DNA of 33,983 nt from Oscillospiraceae bacterium (GTDB lineage: Bacteria; Bacillota; Clostridia; Oscillospirales; Ruminococcaceae), in NCBI GenBank assembly GCA_017432285.1, contig JAFRJM010000004.1:1-33983 (forward strand), read 5' to 3'. This document shows, piece by piece, positions 24,457-32,734 of this stretch (within the stretch, counting starts at the first letter, position 1; each line of letters opens with the position of its first letter). Under the pieces are notes generated by a model, which made no database searches, was not told the origin of the DNA, and saw nothing but the letters and a program-made list of their open reading frames with translations. The position numbers were made by a program, and so were the translations under genes.

Positions 24457-25140
24457 TTAGAATTTAACTTTGACTACTTTCGTTTTCTTCAGAACGCCAT
24501 ACATGTGTCCGAGGATTATCCTCTTCGCTGCGTCTTCTCCAAACAGTTTCCTGAACTGATCCACTGCGGGTCCGCCGTGATCAAGAAGTCCCTGCGCGAA
24601 CGCAGCGGTCTTTTCCTTCTTCTCTGCCGGATCACAGTCCGGAGCTGTCTTCAACTGCTCAAGATATTCAGCGATATACTTTCTGCAGATATCGTCGAAA
24701 ACCTCCGTATTGCCTTTCTTCTTTTTGGCATATGAGAACGGATACAGGATAGGATCGTACCAGTGTTCTCCAGATACATAGGATTCAAGTTCCGGACCAG
24801 ATTCCTTGATCTTCATGTAGCAGGCAGCTGCTTCTTCGCTGAGCGGTGCGATCTGATTGTCATAGAACTCTACAAGCTGTGTCTTATTCCCCATAGCGCT
24901 GATGCTGTCGATATTGAACAGCGGCACATCCTTTGTTTCCGCCGAAAGGACAGCTGTCTCCATCTTCATGAGCCCAAGCATAGCCTTCATACTCATGAGG
25001 CAGAGATGTCCGAGACCCTTTACCTCAAATGAGCGGATATTGAACTTCATTCCGCTTTTGCTGAGGTTAGCATCGTTTCCGATATTTGACTCTGTTACGT
25101 CGTACTCTTTCTTAAGCATTTCCAGGAATTGTTCGTTCAT
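24457..25140 (-). CDS. Unassigned 227-residue soluble protein
   Basis: I do not recognise this protein with confidence. There is no signal peptide or membrane segment. The middle reads KGLGHLCLMSMKAMLGLMKMETAV, then KDVPLFNIDSISAMGNKTQLVEFYD, then WYDPILYPFSYAK and a helical C-terminus ending in KVVKVKF. The order of a hydrophobic strand pair, a 'D-x-PLF-x-x-D' strand and a FDDICRKYIAEYLEQL helix loosely recalls the ferredoxin-dependent bilin reductase (HY2) fold. This is only a visual analogy. It is 14 bases after the broken PAP2 gene and has its own terminator. Confidence 0.6.
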   Translation of the reverse strand: MNEQFLEMLKKEYDVTESNIGNDANLSKSGMKFNIRSFEVKGLGHLCLMSMKAMLGLMKMETAVLSAETKDVPLFNIDSISAMGNKTQLVEFYDNQIAPLSEEAAACYMKIKESGPELESYVSGEHWYDPILYPFSYAKKKKGNTEVFDDICRKYIAEYLEQLKTAPDCDPAEKKEKTAAFAQGLLDHGGPAVDQFRKLFGEDAAKRIILGHMYGVLKKTKVVKVKF

Positions 25141-25154
25141 GATTTATCCCCCTG

Positions 25155-26128
25155 TCATTCTTCTTCAATCTCGTCCATGACATGCTCTTTATTAATTATA
25201 GCGTGCTGCATCACTGCAAGCCATATGACTATGATAAACATGTACATGATAAATTTTGTAGCAAGTGTTCCCCAGTGGAGTCCCAGAAGCTCTCTCAAGG
25301 GATCGCTTATAGTCTCGATAAGGAAGAACAGCAATACGCCTCCGGTGAGTGCAGCCGCAAGATTAGCCTTGGATCCTGAGGGAGTGAATTTCACCCATCT
25401 CTTCTCTATGAATCTGGAGACACAGTATGCAATGAACATACCGATATCCCCGAATCCGTCCTTCTTCATTTTGTACGGGTCTACAAGGAGCTGTCCTCCG
25501 GAGTAATCCATCGGATATGGTTTAAGCGCAATATATGCTATGGCAACAGCACCGAACACAGCACCAGCAGCCAAAAACAGGTCTTCCTTGTCCGGATGCT
25601 CTTCCAGATAGTCAAACAGTTTTCCCAACGAAAACACAACGATAAACCCTATAAGCAGTCCGACCAGCACATCCTGGGGTGTGTGGACACCGAGATACAG
25701 CCTTGAGAAAGCTGTGACAATGATGCAAAGATAACAAAGAACCGATATCCACCTCACTTTTTTGGCGCACACCGCGAGCGACCCGTAAATAGGAGCTGCA
25801 GTAGATGAGTGTCCGCTAGGAAACGAATATCCTGTCGCTGTAGTAATCGCATCTCCTGCAGGAACTATCCTGCTGTCCCGTATTCCATGGTCTGTAGACG
25901 CAGGCAGTGAGCTTTACGACCGCATTGATAGCCACACCTAAGCCATATGAAGCAAGCGAATATAATCCGCTGCGCTTGTCCACGCACCAGTATACCAGTG
26001 CTGGAACGATCACAAGGTATGTAACTGCGAACAGTGAGATCATCTCCATAAAAGGAGTGAGCGCATCGTTAATAAGGAATCTGAAGTCCTGAAGGGCAAG
26101 CAGAATGTCTATATCTATCGATGATCAT
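25155..26128 (-). pseudogene. PAP2-family membrane phosphatase, frameshifted
   Basis: The three PAP2 phosphatase motifs are all present but split between frames. KLTACVYRPW (motif 1) is in the 26049-25816 frame. FPSGHSSTAAP (motif 2) and SRLYLGVHTPQD (motif 3) are in the 25772-25155 frame. One extra A on the minus strand (25883-25884, TGGAATACGG) causes the break; removing it gives RPWIRDSRIVPAGDA and one continuous protein. Upstream, the frame continues to LLALQDFRFLINDALTPFMEM, but the only nearby ATG (26128) is out of frame because of a tandem TATCTATC (26112-26119). Removing one copy restores MIIDIDILLALQDF. An intact copy would dephosphorylate a lipid such as undecaprenyl or phosphatidate phosphate. 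Sequencing error is the alternative. Confidence 0.75.
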
Positions 26129-26712
26129 CCTATCTCGATTTTTTAGCACCGTTACTAAGCTTAATTTTTTAGTACTGGTGTTGTGAATTATTGTAAATAT
26201 TCCTATTGTTAATACAATACGAGCTATCGATTTTATGGTTGCAATTATGTTGTCAAGTATATTAATACATCACAAGAGATAATAACAATTACTTTTGATG
26301 CATAGAAGAAAATGCACCGGATTCAGATATTGGCTCTCCATCACAAATAAGGTGAGTGACGTCTCCAATACATTGGGAACGAAACATAGCATTATTTCCT
26401 CTTCGCATCTCAGTATTTGGAATTGAAATGCTTGATGAGGCAGTACAAATGGTTTGCTGAAGCATAATCACTATTAGACAATGGACAGACTTGTTTTTTG
26501 ATCGTCCAAAATACAGATTTGATGTGCAATATGACATGTAGAGAACTATATAGTTGAAATGGACCATGTACGTATAGTTGCCGACAAAACGAGTTGTTAG
26601 GAAAAAGATACAGGATTATTACAGTTCCTGCAAAATGCTTGCAATATATATATATATATAGGAAAATTAAAATAGTAAATTATCCCTATAATCACGATAA
26701 AAGGAGAACCAC
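26129..26712. other. AT-rich intergenic region without a convincing gene
   Basis: This is a 584-base stretch between the broken PAP2 gene and the BMP lipoprotein. A 92-codon minus-strand frame (26567-26289) has no ribosome binding site and no recognisable domain, and may be a gene relic. The stretch holds TATTGT-TAAT-ACAATA, an inverted repeat near 26203-26218, and a (TA)8 tract at 26645-26660. A perfect TATAAT lies at 26687-26692, 20 bases before the BMP start, without a clear -35. Confidence 0.5.
26645..26660. repeat. (TA)8 dinucleotide tract
   Basis: Eight TA units lie 52 bases upstream of the BMP lipoprotein start, in its promoter region. Length variation could alter promoter geometry. 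Confidence 0.8.
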
Positions 26713-27885
26713 ATGAAAAAGTTTCTTTCTTTGATCCTCGTATTAGTGCTCGTTTTTGCTCTCGCTGCTTGCGGTGAAGCACCTGCACCATCAGAGGAAA
26801 ACAACACTCCTGCACCTGCAGATAATACACCTGCACCAGCAGAAGAAACAAAGAAAATCTCTGTATGCTTTATCACAGAGGCTCTTGGAGACAACTCGTT
26901 CGCAGATGCTTCCGATCGCTCTATGAAAGAGTATGTTGAGAAGTATGACATTGATTACTTCTGCACACAGGTTGGTGCTGGCGGAGACCAGATCACCGCA
27001 ACCCGTGAAGCTGCACAGAATGGCTATGATATCGTAGCTGTTGGTTACAATGCAGAAGTTCTTGCAATGCTTCAGGAAGAAGCAAAAGACTACCCTGATA
27101 CATTGTTCTATCTGTTCTCTGCAAAGGCAGACACAGAAGTTGATGGTCTTGACAATGTCGTTGCCGGATTCTTCCGGTCCTGCGAATCTTCTTATGTTGG
27201 CGGACTTGTAGCAGGTGCTATGTCTGAAACTGGCAAATGCGCATTTGTGGGCGGACAGGAGAACGTTGGTCTTTATGACTGGATGATTGGTTATGTACAG
27301 GGTGTTGAGCGCGCAGGCTCTATCGCAGTTTACAGCTGGATCAACGGAGAAAATCCGTGGTCTGACCCTGCAAAAGCAAAAGAGCTCTCTAAATCTCTGA
27401 AGAACAACTATGATGCAGATATGTTCTGGGGATGCGCTGGGCAGTCTGGTGACGGAGTTTTTCAGGCAGTTATTGAGATGCGTGAAGAGAACCCCGACAA
27501 GACTATTTGGGCACTTGGAGTTGACGCAGACCAGTATGCTGTATTTGAAGCAAACGGCAAAGATGATGTTGCTGAAGTAATTCTTACTTCCTGCATGAAG
27601 AACCCGATGGGTCCTGTTGGTGGTTTCATTGAGACCCTCCAGGCTGGCGGAAAAGTACAGGGCGGCAAAATTACCTGCGGAATCAAGGACGGTGCTTGCG
27701 GAATCGCAGAGAATGATTGGTACAAATCTCAGGCTACCTCAGAAGCTCAGGCACTTGTTGAAACAGCAAAAGACGAGATCAAGTCTGATAAAGCAGAGAT
27801 TGTTACTGCTTACGGACTCAGCATCGACGACTTAAACAAGTTCTTGTCAGAACACACTTTGAACTTCCAGGCAGCAAATATGTAA
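26713..27885 (+). CDS. BMP-family (PnrA-like) nucleoside-binding lipoprotein
   Basis: This 390-residue protein has a signal peptide ending in FALAAC with lipidated Cys20, then a Pro/Ala-rich linker (21-45) and a periplasmic-binding-type fold (ISVCFITEALGDNSFADAS..., VGAGGDQITATREAAQNGYDIVAVGYN). BMP/PnrA proteins bind purine or pyrimidine nucleosides for ABC import. The cytidine deaminase gene directly downstream supports a nucleoside ligand. The ABC ATPase and permease genes expected beside such a protein are not in the window. AAAGGAG precedes the ATG. Two hairpins follow the stop codon. Confidence 0.9.
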   Translation: MKKFLSLILVLVLVFALAACGEAPAPSEENNTPAPADNTPAPAEETKKISVCFITEALGDNSFADASDRSMKEYVEKYDIDYFCTQVGAGGDQITATREAAQNGYDIVAVGYNAEVLAMLQEEAKDYPDTLFYLFSAKADTEVDGLDNVVAGFFRSCESSYVGGLVAGAMSETGKCAFVGGQENVGLYDWMIGYVQGVERAGSIAVYSWINGENPWSDPAKAKELSKSLKNNYDADMFWGCAGQSGDGVFQAVIEMREENPDKTIWALGVDADQYAVFEANGKDDVAEVILTSCMKNPMGPVGGFIETLQAGGKVQGGKITCGIKDGACGIAENDWYKSQATSEAQALVETAKDEIKSDKAEIVTAYGLSIDDLNKFLSEHTLNFQAANM

Positions 27886-27894
27886 TAATCTCTT

Positions 27895-27965
27895 AGATGA
27901 CAATAACCATGTCATCTCTTATATCGGGGGATAAGGTCACAGATATCTGTGACCTTATCTCTTTA
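27895..27965 (+). terminator. Double hairpin between the BMP and cytidine deaminase genes
   Basis: A first stem pairs AGATGAC (27895-27901) with GTCATCT (27911-27917). A second is a perfect 30-bp palindrome (27930-27959), GATAAGGTCACAGAT followed by its exact complement, then TCTTTA. The U-tracts are short, so it could be a partial terminator or an RNA-stabilising element between the two genes, or a DNA-binding site. Confidence 0.6.
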
Positions 27966-28021
27966 CAGGGAATAAACATTATGCGGAACAACTCTAGAAG
28001 CAACTAATTGGAGGTAATAAT

Positions 28022-28441
28022 ATGAAATGCAAAGACGAATTGATTGCATTGGCATGGAAAGCACGAGAAAAGGCATATTGCCCTTATTCGAATTATATGG
28101 TTGGAGCTGCAGTTCTTGGATCTAACGGGAAAATATATACAGGGTGCAACATCGAAAATGCGAGTTTCGGGTTAACAGTATGTGCTGAAAGAGTAGCTTT
28201 GTTTAAGATGGTGTCAGATGGCTGTAGAACATTTGAGGCTATCGCGGTGTGCACGGGTGATGCTGGAAAAGAAGGACCTCCGTGTCTTGCCTGCAGACAG
28301 GTTATGACAGAGTTTTGTGCCAATTTTGATGTACCTGTTTTTGACTGTAGTCCAGATGGTTCAATTTGGGAGCACAAACTTAGCGAACTCAGTCCACTAC
28401 CGTTTGTTGTTTTCGAAAAAAACTCAGATTATCATGCATAG
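28022..28441 (+). CDS. cdd: Cytidine deaminase
   Basis: This 139-residue homotetramer-type enzyme has zinc ligands Cys54 (VCAER, with catalytic Glu56), Cys88 and Cys91 (PPCLACRQ), and nucleoside-binding Asn43/Glu45 in GCNIENAS. It converts cytidine and deoxycytidine to uridine and deoxyuridine in pyrimidine salvage. TTGGAGG lies before the ATG. It lies 136 bases after the nucleoside-binding lipoprotein, from which it is separated by a palindromic hairpin. Confidence 0.97.
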   Translation: MKCKDELIALAWKAREKAYCPYSNYMVGAAVLGSNGKIYTGCNIENASFGLTVCAERVALFKMVSDGCRTFEAIAVCTGDAGKEGPPCLACRQVMTEFCANFDVPVFDCSPDGSIWEHKLSELSPLPFVVFEKNSDYHA

Positions 28442-28526
28442 TTCGATATGTTAATGCAAATCTCAACATTGTGCTAAATGACTATTGAAGAACAGGAAAT
28501 GATGCTTTAAGCAGAAAGGTAATATT

Positions 28527-29267
28527 ATGAAAAAACTTCTACAAACTTCTGAACATATCCTTGTTGGAGGCCACCGTGGCTGCGAGTGTGAGCTTCCTGA
28601 AAACTCCATAGCCGCAATGGAACGCGGTGTGAACGACGGAGCGGATTATCTTGAGATCGATGTCCAACTCACCAAAGATGAGGTTCCGGTCATCTACCAC
28701 GATATGCGTCTGGAAACAAAGACTTCTCTCACAGGTTATGTACATGAGTTCACTGAAGCGGAACTGCGCGAAGCCGTGCCGGGTTTCTGTACACTGAGGG
28801 AAGTAATGCAGTGGGGCAAGAAAGCAGACGCGTGGTTCGGGCTGGAACTAAAGGGTATTCCACTCGTCACTCAGCCAACGAACATGCGTCTTGTGGAGCT
28901 GTTGTCGCAGATCGTCAGAGATGAAGGAATGACAGACCATGTATTTGCGTTCAGTCTAGATTTCCAGGTGCTAAAACATTTGCGCGAAATCGATTCTGAC
29001 ATTCCTATCGGGCTCATCATCGCTAACGTCCCGCAGGATCCAGTAGCCCTTATGAAAGAGATGGACGCCTGCATCTATCTCGGTTACATCTGGCAGATGA
29101 CTCCGCAGATAATCAATGACCTTCATGAAGCAGGATATTACGTTGACGGAGCGATACTCAGAGAAAAGATGTGGCAGACGCGTGCCAGAGAGTTAGGTGT
29201 GGATATGTTTGAAACAGATTTTCCTATAGATGATGCAAAGACAATCACCCCAAGAGTCCCGAAATAA
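28527..29267 (+). CDS. Glycerophosphodiester phosphodiesterase
   Basis: This 246-residue GDPD enzyme has His16-Arg17 (GGHRG), Glu25-Asn26 (LPENS), metal ligands Glu43/Asp45 (YLEIDVQ) and His58 (IYHDM). It hydrolyses glycerophosphodiesters to sn-glycerol-3-phosphate and an alcohol. There is no signal peptide, so it is cytoplasmic (UgpQ-like). GAAAGG precedes the ATG. It follows cdd by 85 bases with no terminator seen and is ended by a strong hairpin. Confidence 0.93.
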   Translation: MKKLLQTSEHILVGGHRGCECELPENSIAAMERGVNDGADYLEIDVQLTKDEVPVIYHDMRLETKTSLTGYVHEFTEAELREAVPGFCTLREVMQWGKKADAWFGLELKGIPLVTQPTNMRLVELLSQIVRDEGMTDHVFAFSLDFQVLKHLREIDSDIPIGLIIANVPQDPVALMKEMDACIYLGYIWQMTPQIINDLHEAGYYVDGAILREKMWQTRARELGVDMFETDFPIDDAKTITPRVPK

Positions 29268-29280
29268 CAAAATAATCACA

Positions 29281-29323
29281 AAAAAAGTGAGCTATCTGAA
29301 AGAATCCAGATAGCCCACTTTTT
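29281..29323. terminator. Intrinsic terminator after the phosphodiesterase gene
   Basis: AAAAAAGTG-A-GCTATCTG pairs with CAGATAGC-C-CACTTTTT around a short loop. The T-run serves the plus strand, and the A-run gives Ts on the minus strand for the convergent lipoprotein gene. Confidence 0.85.
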
Positions 29324-29434
29324 CATTATATAATTAACAATTAAAAAATGCCCAAATATTGCCATCGAGAGCTGTGAGATTTCACAAATTAACAGTTTTT
29401 AAGGGATTTGCAAAACCTAGTCACTTATTCCCGC

Positions 29435-30769
29435 TCATTCGTAGTCAGTTGACTCGCTGATCTGAAGCGAACCGTCTTTGCCACTCTGCCAGATCTCATA
29501 AAGATGTTCCTGACCCTGGCTGTCGTGCAGAAGGATCCCGTATGTCGGAAGATCCATAAGGTACGGAGTAGTCAGAACAAGCGGGGCGTCCGGAGTCAGC
29601 GAGTTAAGGTGATAAAGCTCCTCAGTGATCCAGTGCGGCCCGGTCTCATTCATCTCATCCATGCTGAGGCTCACGACGCTCAGATCCCTTACAGTTTCGT
29701 TTGCAGTAATGCGCATCTGGATGCACTCATCACTTCCCGTGAGCATACACTCCTCGAACCTAGGGTATTCGTCCATAACGCTCCCGTCTTCTTCCGTGAT
29801 GGAGATAGGATATGATTTCGGGACATAACCCATACTGTAAACGCCATATCCTATATAATCCAGCTGCTCAAAATCAGTGATGATACCATCTTCATCTGTG
29901 GTTACGATACCGAACATCGGCTGAAGGATATCAGACATTGCCATATCCCCTTCTCCCGGGATAGCCACATAATCATAGAAGACTGCTTCAAGCGGATGAT
30001 CATTGTCTGCATACTTCATTAGCACGACATAGAGCTCATCTTCATAGAATGTCGTGTAGAAATCAACGCCCTCAAGTTCCTGGATCATAAAGAAATCTGC
30101 AGCGCTGCACCAGCTGTATGCGAAAAATGTGCTGTTCTTCTTTCTCAGAGACACCGTCTCATCATGGTCACGCGGAGCGACATCATTGTCCCTGCAGAAG
30201 ATCCAGGTGTTTGTATCTCCGGCAAGAAGATTGTATCCAAACACCCAGTAACCGATGGCAGACTCGCCGTTTCCAGGCTCACGCATAAGTAGGAGGTCCT
30301 TTCCTTCCGCCCTGCACGCCAGAAACTGGAACATAGCCGTCTCACCAATATAATAATCCATATTCCCCTCAAAGAGGTCTTTGGAGACCTCATACGGGAT
30401 GAGAGTTATGAGATCTATCGACCCGTCCTCATCTTCCATAAGCGTAGTGACTCTGTAATCGCAAAGCGCAAATTCACCGTCATCACGTGTGATCACAGCC
30501 TTGAGCTCATCATCGAATTCGATCGTAGTCGTGACCTCATCGTCCCTGATGACGCCCATAGGACACTGTCGCCATTCTCCAGTAAGGAACTCAACGGCTG
30601 TTTTCTGATCATTAAGAGCCTTTGCATACTCCTTAGGCGCAACTACAGGATCCGGTTCAGGAACCGGGTCCGGCTGCGGAGCAGGTCCCACGGGAGTGTG
30701 CTCCTGACCGCAGGATGCGAGGCATAACACAAGACATAAAAGAACTATAGAAGCTAAAATCTTCCGCAT
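29435..30769 (-). CDS. Lipoprotein of unknown function, partner of the exported PLP enzyme
   Basis: This 444-residue protein has a signal peptide and the lipobox LASC (lipidated Cys20), then a Pro-rich linker (PAPQPDPVPEPDPVV) and an acidic, beta-rich body with no domain that I recognise. Strings such as DDELKAVITRDDGEFALCDYRV, MFQFLACRAEGKDLLLMREP and DNHPLEAVFYDYV hint at repeated beta-sheet modules. It should be anchored on the outer face of the membrane. It starts 15 bases after the stop of the class V aminotransferase-like lipoprotein gene, so the two are co-transcribed and probably act at the same place. Confidence 0.8.
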   Translation of the reverse strand: MRKILASIVLLCLVLCLASCGQEHTPVGPAPQPDPVPEPDPVVAPKEYAKALNDQKTAVEFLTGEWRQCPMGVIRDDEVTTTIEFDDELKAVITRDDGEFALCDYRVTTLMEDEDGSIDLITLIPYEVSKDLFEGNMDYYIGETAMFQFLACRAEGKDLLLMREPGNGESAIGYWVFGYNLLAGDTNTWIFCRDNDVAPRDHDETVSLRKKNSTFFAYSWCSAADFFMIQELEGVDFYTTFYEDELYVVLMKYADNDHPLEAVFYDYVAIPGEGDMAMSDILQPMFGIVTTDEDGIITDFEQLDYIGYGVYSMGYVPKSYPISITEEDGSVMDEYPRFEECMLTGSDECIQMRITANETVRDLSVVSLSMDEMNETGPHWITEELYHLNSLTPDAPLVLTTPYLMDLPTYGILLHDSQGQEHLYEIWQSGKDGSLQISESTDYE

Positions 30770-30784
30770 AATCAGGTCCTCTTT

Positions 30785-32284
30785 TTAATATTCAGGCACT
30801 GCCTGAGAGTAGAACTGCAGTGAATAATTCGCCGCATCTATTGCATCTGAAAGCATTGCGAGGAATTCATCGACTTCCTCTTCCGTATTGTAGATACCGA
30901 AACTGATACGGATCATTCCCGGTGTATTGACATCGACACAGTTTTCAAATCCCTCTGCCTCATCGTCTGAAATGCCCATAAGCCGCCACACATACGGATG
31001 GGCACAGAACGCTCCTCTTCGTGTAGCTACTCCGAAGTTCTCGGCAAGCGTTCTGGCAAGTACGAAGGAGTTAAGATCCGTGAAGTTGAACGTCACGACA
31101 CCGACGCGGTCCTCAAGATTGTCTGTATCCCCGTAAAGGATGATGTTGGGCATATCTTTCAGCCCGTCCACAAGTTTGTGGATAAGAACTTTTTCGTGTG
31201 CTTCGATGTCGTCAAATCCGATCTCCTGAAGCACTCTTATCGCTTCACCGAGTCCGACAACTCCGGCGTAGTTCGGTGATCCTGCTTCGTATGAATCCGG
31301 AGCGTACTTATATGACTGCTTATAGTCCCTGACGATATTGACGATACCGCCGCCGTAGAACTCAGGCATGTGCTCGTTGAGGATCTCCCAGGGTCCGATG
31401 ACAGCTCCGCCGCCGTACGGGGAATACATCTTGTGAGCGGAGAATACGAAAAAGTCGATATCCTCCTCCGGAGTTTCGCCCTTCATGGAGAACTGGCGGT
31501 GAGCAACTATCTGCGCACCGTCCACGATGATCTTCGCGCCGTGTTCATGAGCCATCTTCGCCACTCTGTGGACATCGGTGACATAACCGGTGACGTTGGA
31601 AGCTGCCGTGACACAGACATATTTGACTTTGCCTTCGTTCTGGGTAAGCAGTCTCTCGATATCTTCATAGATGATCCTCCCCTGCTCATCCACTTCTGCG
31701 TAGATGACGTTGCAGCGCTCACGCCAGGGCAGGTCGTTAGCATGATGCTCTATCCTGGTGGCAAGAACAAGATCGTCCTCGCTCTCTACCAATGCGGAAG
31801 CAAGCTTGTTCAGGCCGTCTGTAGTAGTGTTGACATAGAAACAGGTATATATGTTGGGATCCGCTCCGACAAAGTCCAGGACCACTTCTCTTGTATCATT
31901 GTAGAGGTCAGTGGAATGGTTGGATTTCTGTGAGAATCCGCGGCCGATGGAGCCGTACATGTTCATCTCCCTGTCCACCGCGTCCATGACGGGTTTGAGC
32001 GGAGGTGTAGTCGCAGCATTGTCGAAGTTGATCAGCGGACGCATCGTTCCATCTGACAGTTCCATCGGTTCTTCCACACCGACAACATAATCGCGGATGT
32101 TGTCTATCGTGTAGGTTACCGGCTCATCCGAAGATTCTTCTTTATCTTCAGGTGTAACTTCAGCGGTCTGCTCCGCCTCCACGGCCGGCTCATCTGCAGG
32201 CTTCTGTCCGCATCCGGAAAACGTTCCGCAGATCATAAGCATGATCAGCAGTAAGCACAATAGTTTTCTCACAGTCTTTGCCAT
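30785..32284 (-). CDS. Lipoprotein class V aminotransferase / cysteine desulfurase-like PLP enzyme
   Basis: This 499-residue protein has an N-terminal signal peptide with a lipobox-like TFSGC (Cys25) and an acidic linker to about residue 55. A complete SufS/Csd-type PLP fold follows: NFDNAATTPP at the start, EHHAND (His180 region), VDGAQIVAH with cofactor-binding Asp255, FSAHKMY with the PLP lysine Lys285, and RRGAFCAHP with Cys427 at the desulfurase cysteine position. Cytoplasmic cysteine desulfurases make persulfide for Fe-S clusters. A secreted, lipid-anchored version with all catalytic residues kept is unusual. Possible roles are extracellular breakdown of cysteine or a related amino acid, sulfide release, or epimerase-type chemistry. 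It is the first gene of a two-gene unit with another lipoprotein. Confidence 0.88.
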   Translation of the reverse strand: MAKTVRKLLCLLLIMLMICGTFSGCGQKPADEPAVEAEQTAEVTPEDKEESSDEPVTYTIDNIRDYVVGVEEPMELSDGTMRPLINFDNAATTPPLKPVMDAVDREMNMYGSIGRGFSQKSNHSTDLYNDTREVVLDFVGADPNIYTCFYVNTTTDGLNKLASALVESEDDLVLATRIEHHANDLPWRERCNVIYAEVDEQGRIIYEDIERLLTQNEGKVKYVCVTAASNVTGYVTDVHRVAKMAHEHGAKIIVDGAQIVAHRQFSMKGETPEEDIDFFVFSAHKMYSPYGGGAVIGPWEILNEHMPEFYGGGIVNIVRDYKQSYKYAPDSYEAGSPNYAGVVGLGEAIRVLQEIGFDDIEAHEKVLIHKLVDGLKDMPNIILYGDTDNLEDRVGVVTFNFTDLNSFVLARTLAENFGVATRRGAFCAHPYVWRLMGISDDEAEGFENCVDVNTPGMIRISFGIYNTEEEVDEFLAMLSDAIDAANYSLQFYSQAVPEY

Positions 32285-32361
32285 TGAAAGGTCGTCCTCC
32301 TAAAAATCAATAATCCTCAAAGATTTTACATTATTACACTCGTATTCACAAGATAATGACA

Positions 32362-32717
32362 TCATTCGTCCTTGATATCATACAGCTCCGGATTCTTCCT
32401 GTAATGTCCCTCACTGTCCTTCAGATAATCCAGGACCATAGTAACTGCGCTGTTGTTGATCGGCCCGTATACATGCGGATACAGTCTGCCGAAGTCTCCT
32501 CCGTCCTCGTACCTGACTTCAGACTCAAGCAGATCCTCATCCATACAGATGATGACATAGTCTTCCGTGTATTTCTCAAAATTGGGAAGCACTCTCCACA
32601 GATACTTGATGGAAGAACAGTGTACGAAGCCGCCCTTATCAAGACTGTCATACCCCCAGTACTCGTTATCCTTAACAGCCTCCCAAGCTGTTTTTTTTTA
32701 CAATGAGCAATGATCAT
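32362..32717 (-). pseudogene. DUF952-family protein gene interrupted at a 9-A homopolymer
   Basis: The ATG at 32717 (GAGGGG upstream) starts MIIAHCKKK, then nine A residues on the minus strand (32691-32699) put the rest out of frame. In the shifted frame the sequence continues TAWEAVKDNEYWGYDSL, GGFVHCSS and LYPHVYGPINNSAV, which is the DUF952 signature through to the stop at 32362. One A more or two fewer would give a full protein of about 118 residues. DUF952 function is not known. Slippage in the homopolymer, phase variation or a sequencing error are the options. Confidence 0.75.
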
Positions 32718-32734
32718 TTTCCCCTCACTATCTC

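Noticed and set aside
26289-26567. A 92-codon minus-strand frame as a regulator fragment (DeoR-like end)
   Set aside because: The resemblance is too weak. There is no ribosome binding site, and neighbouring frames do not extend it.
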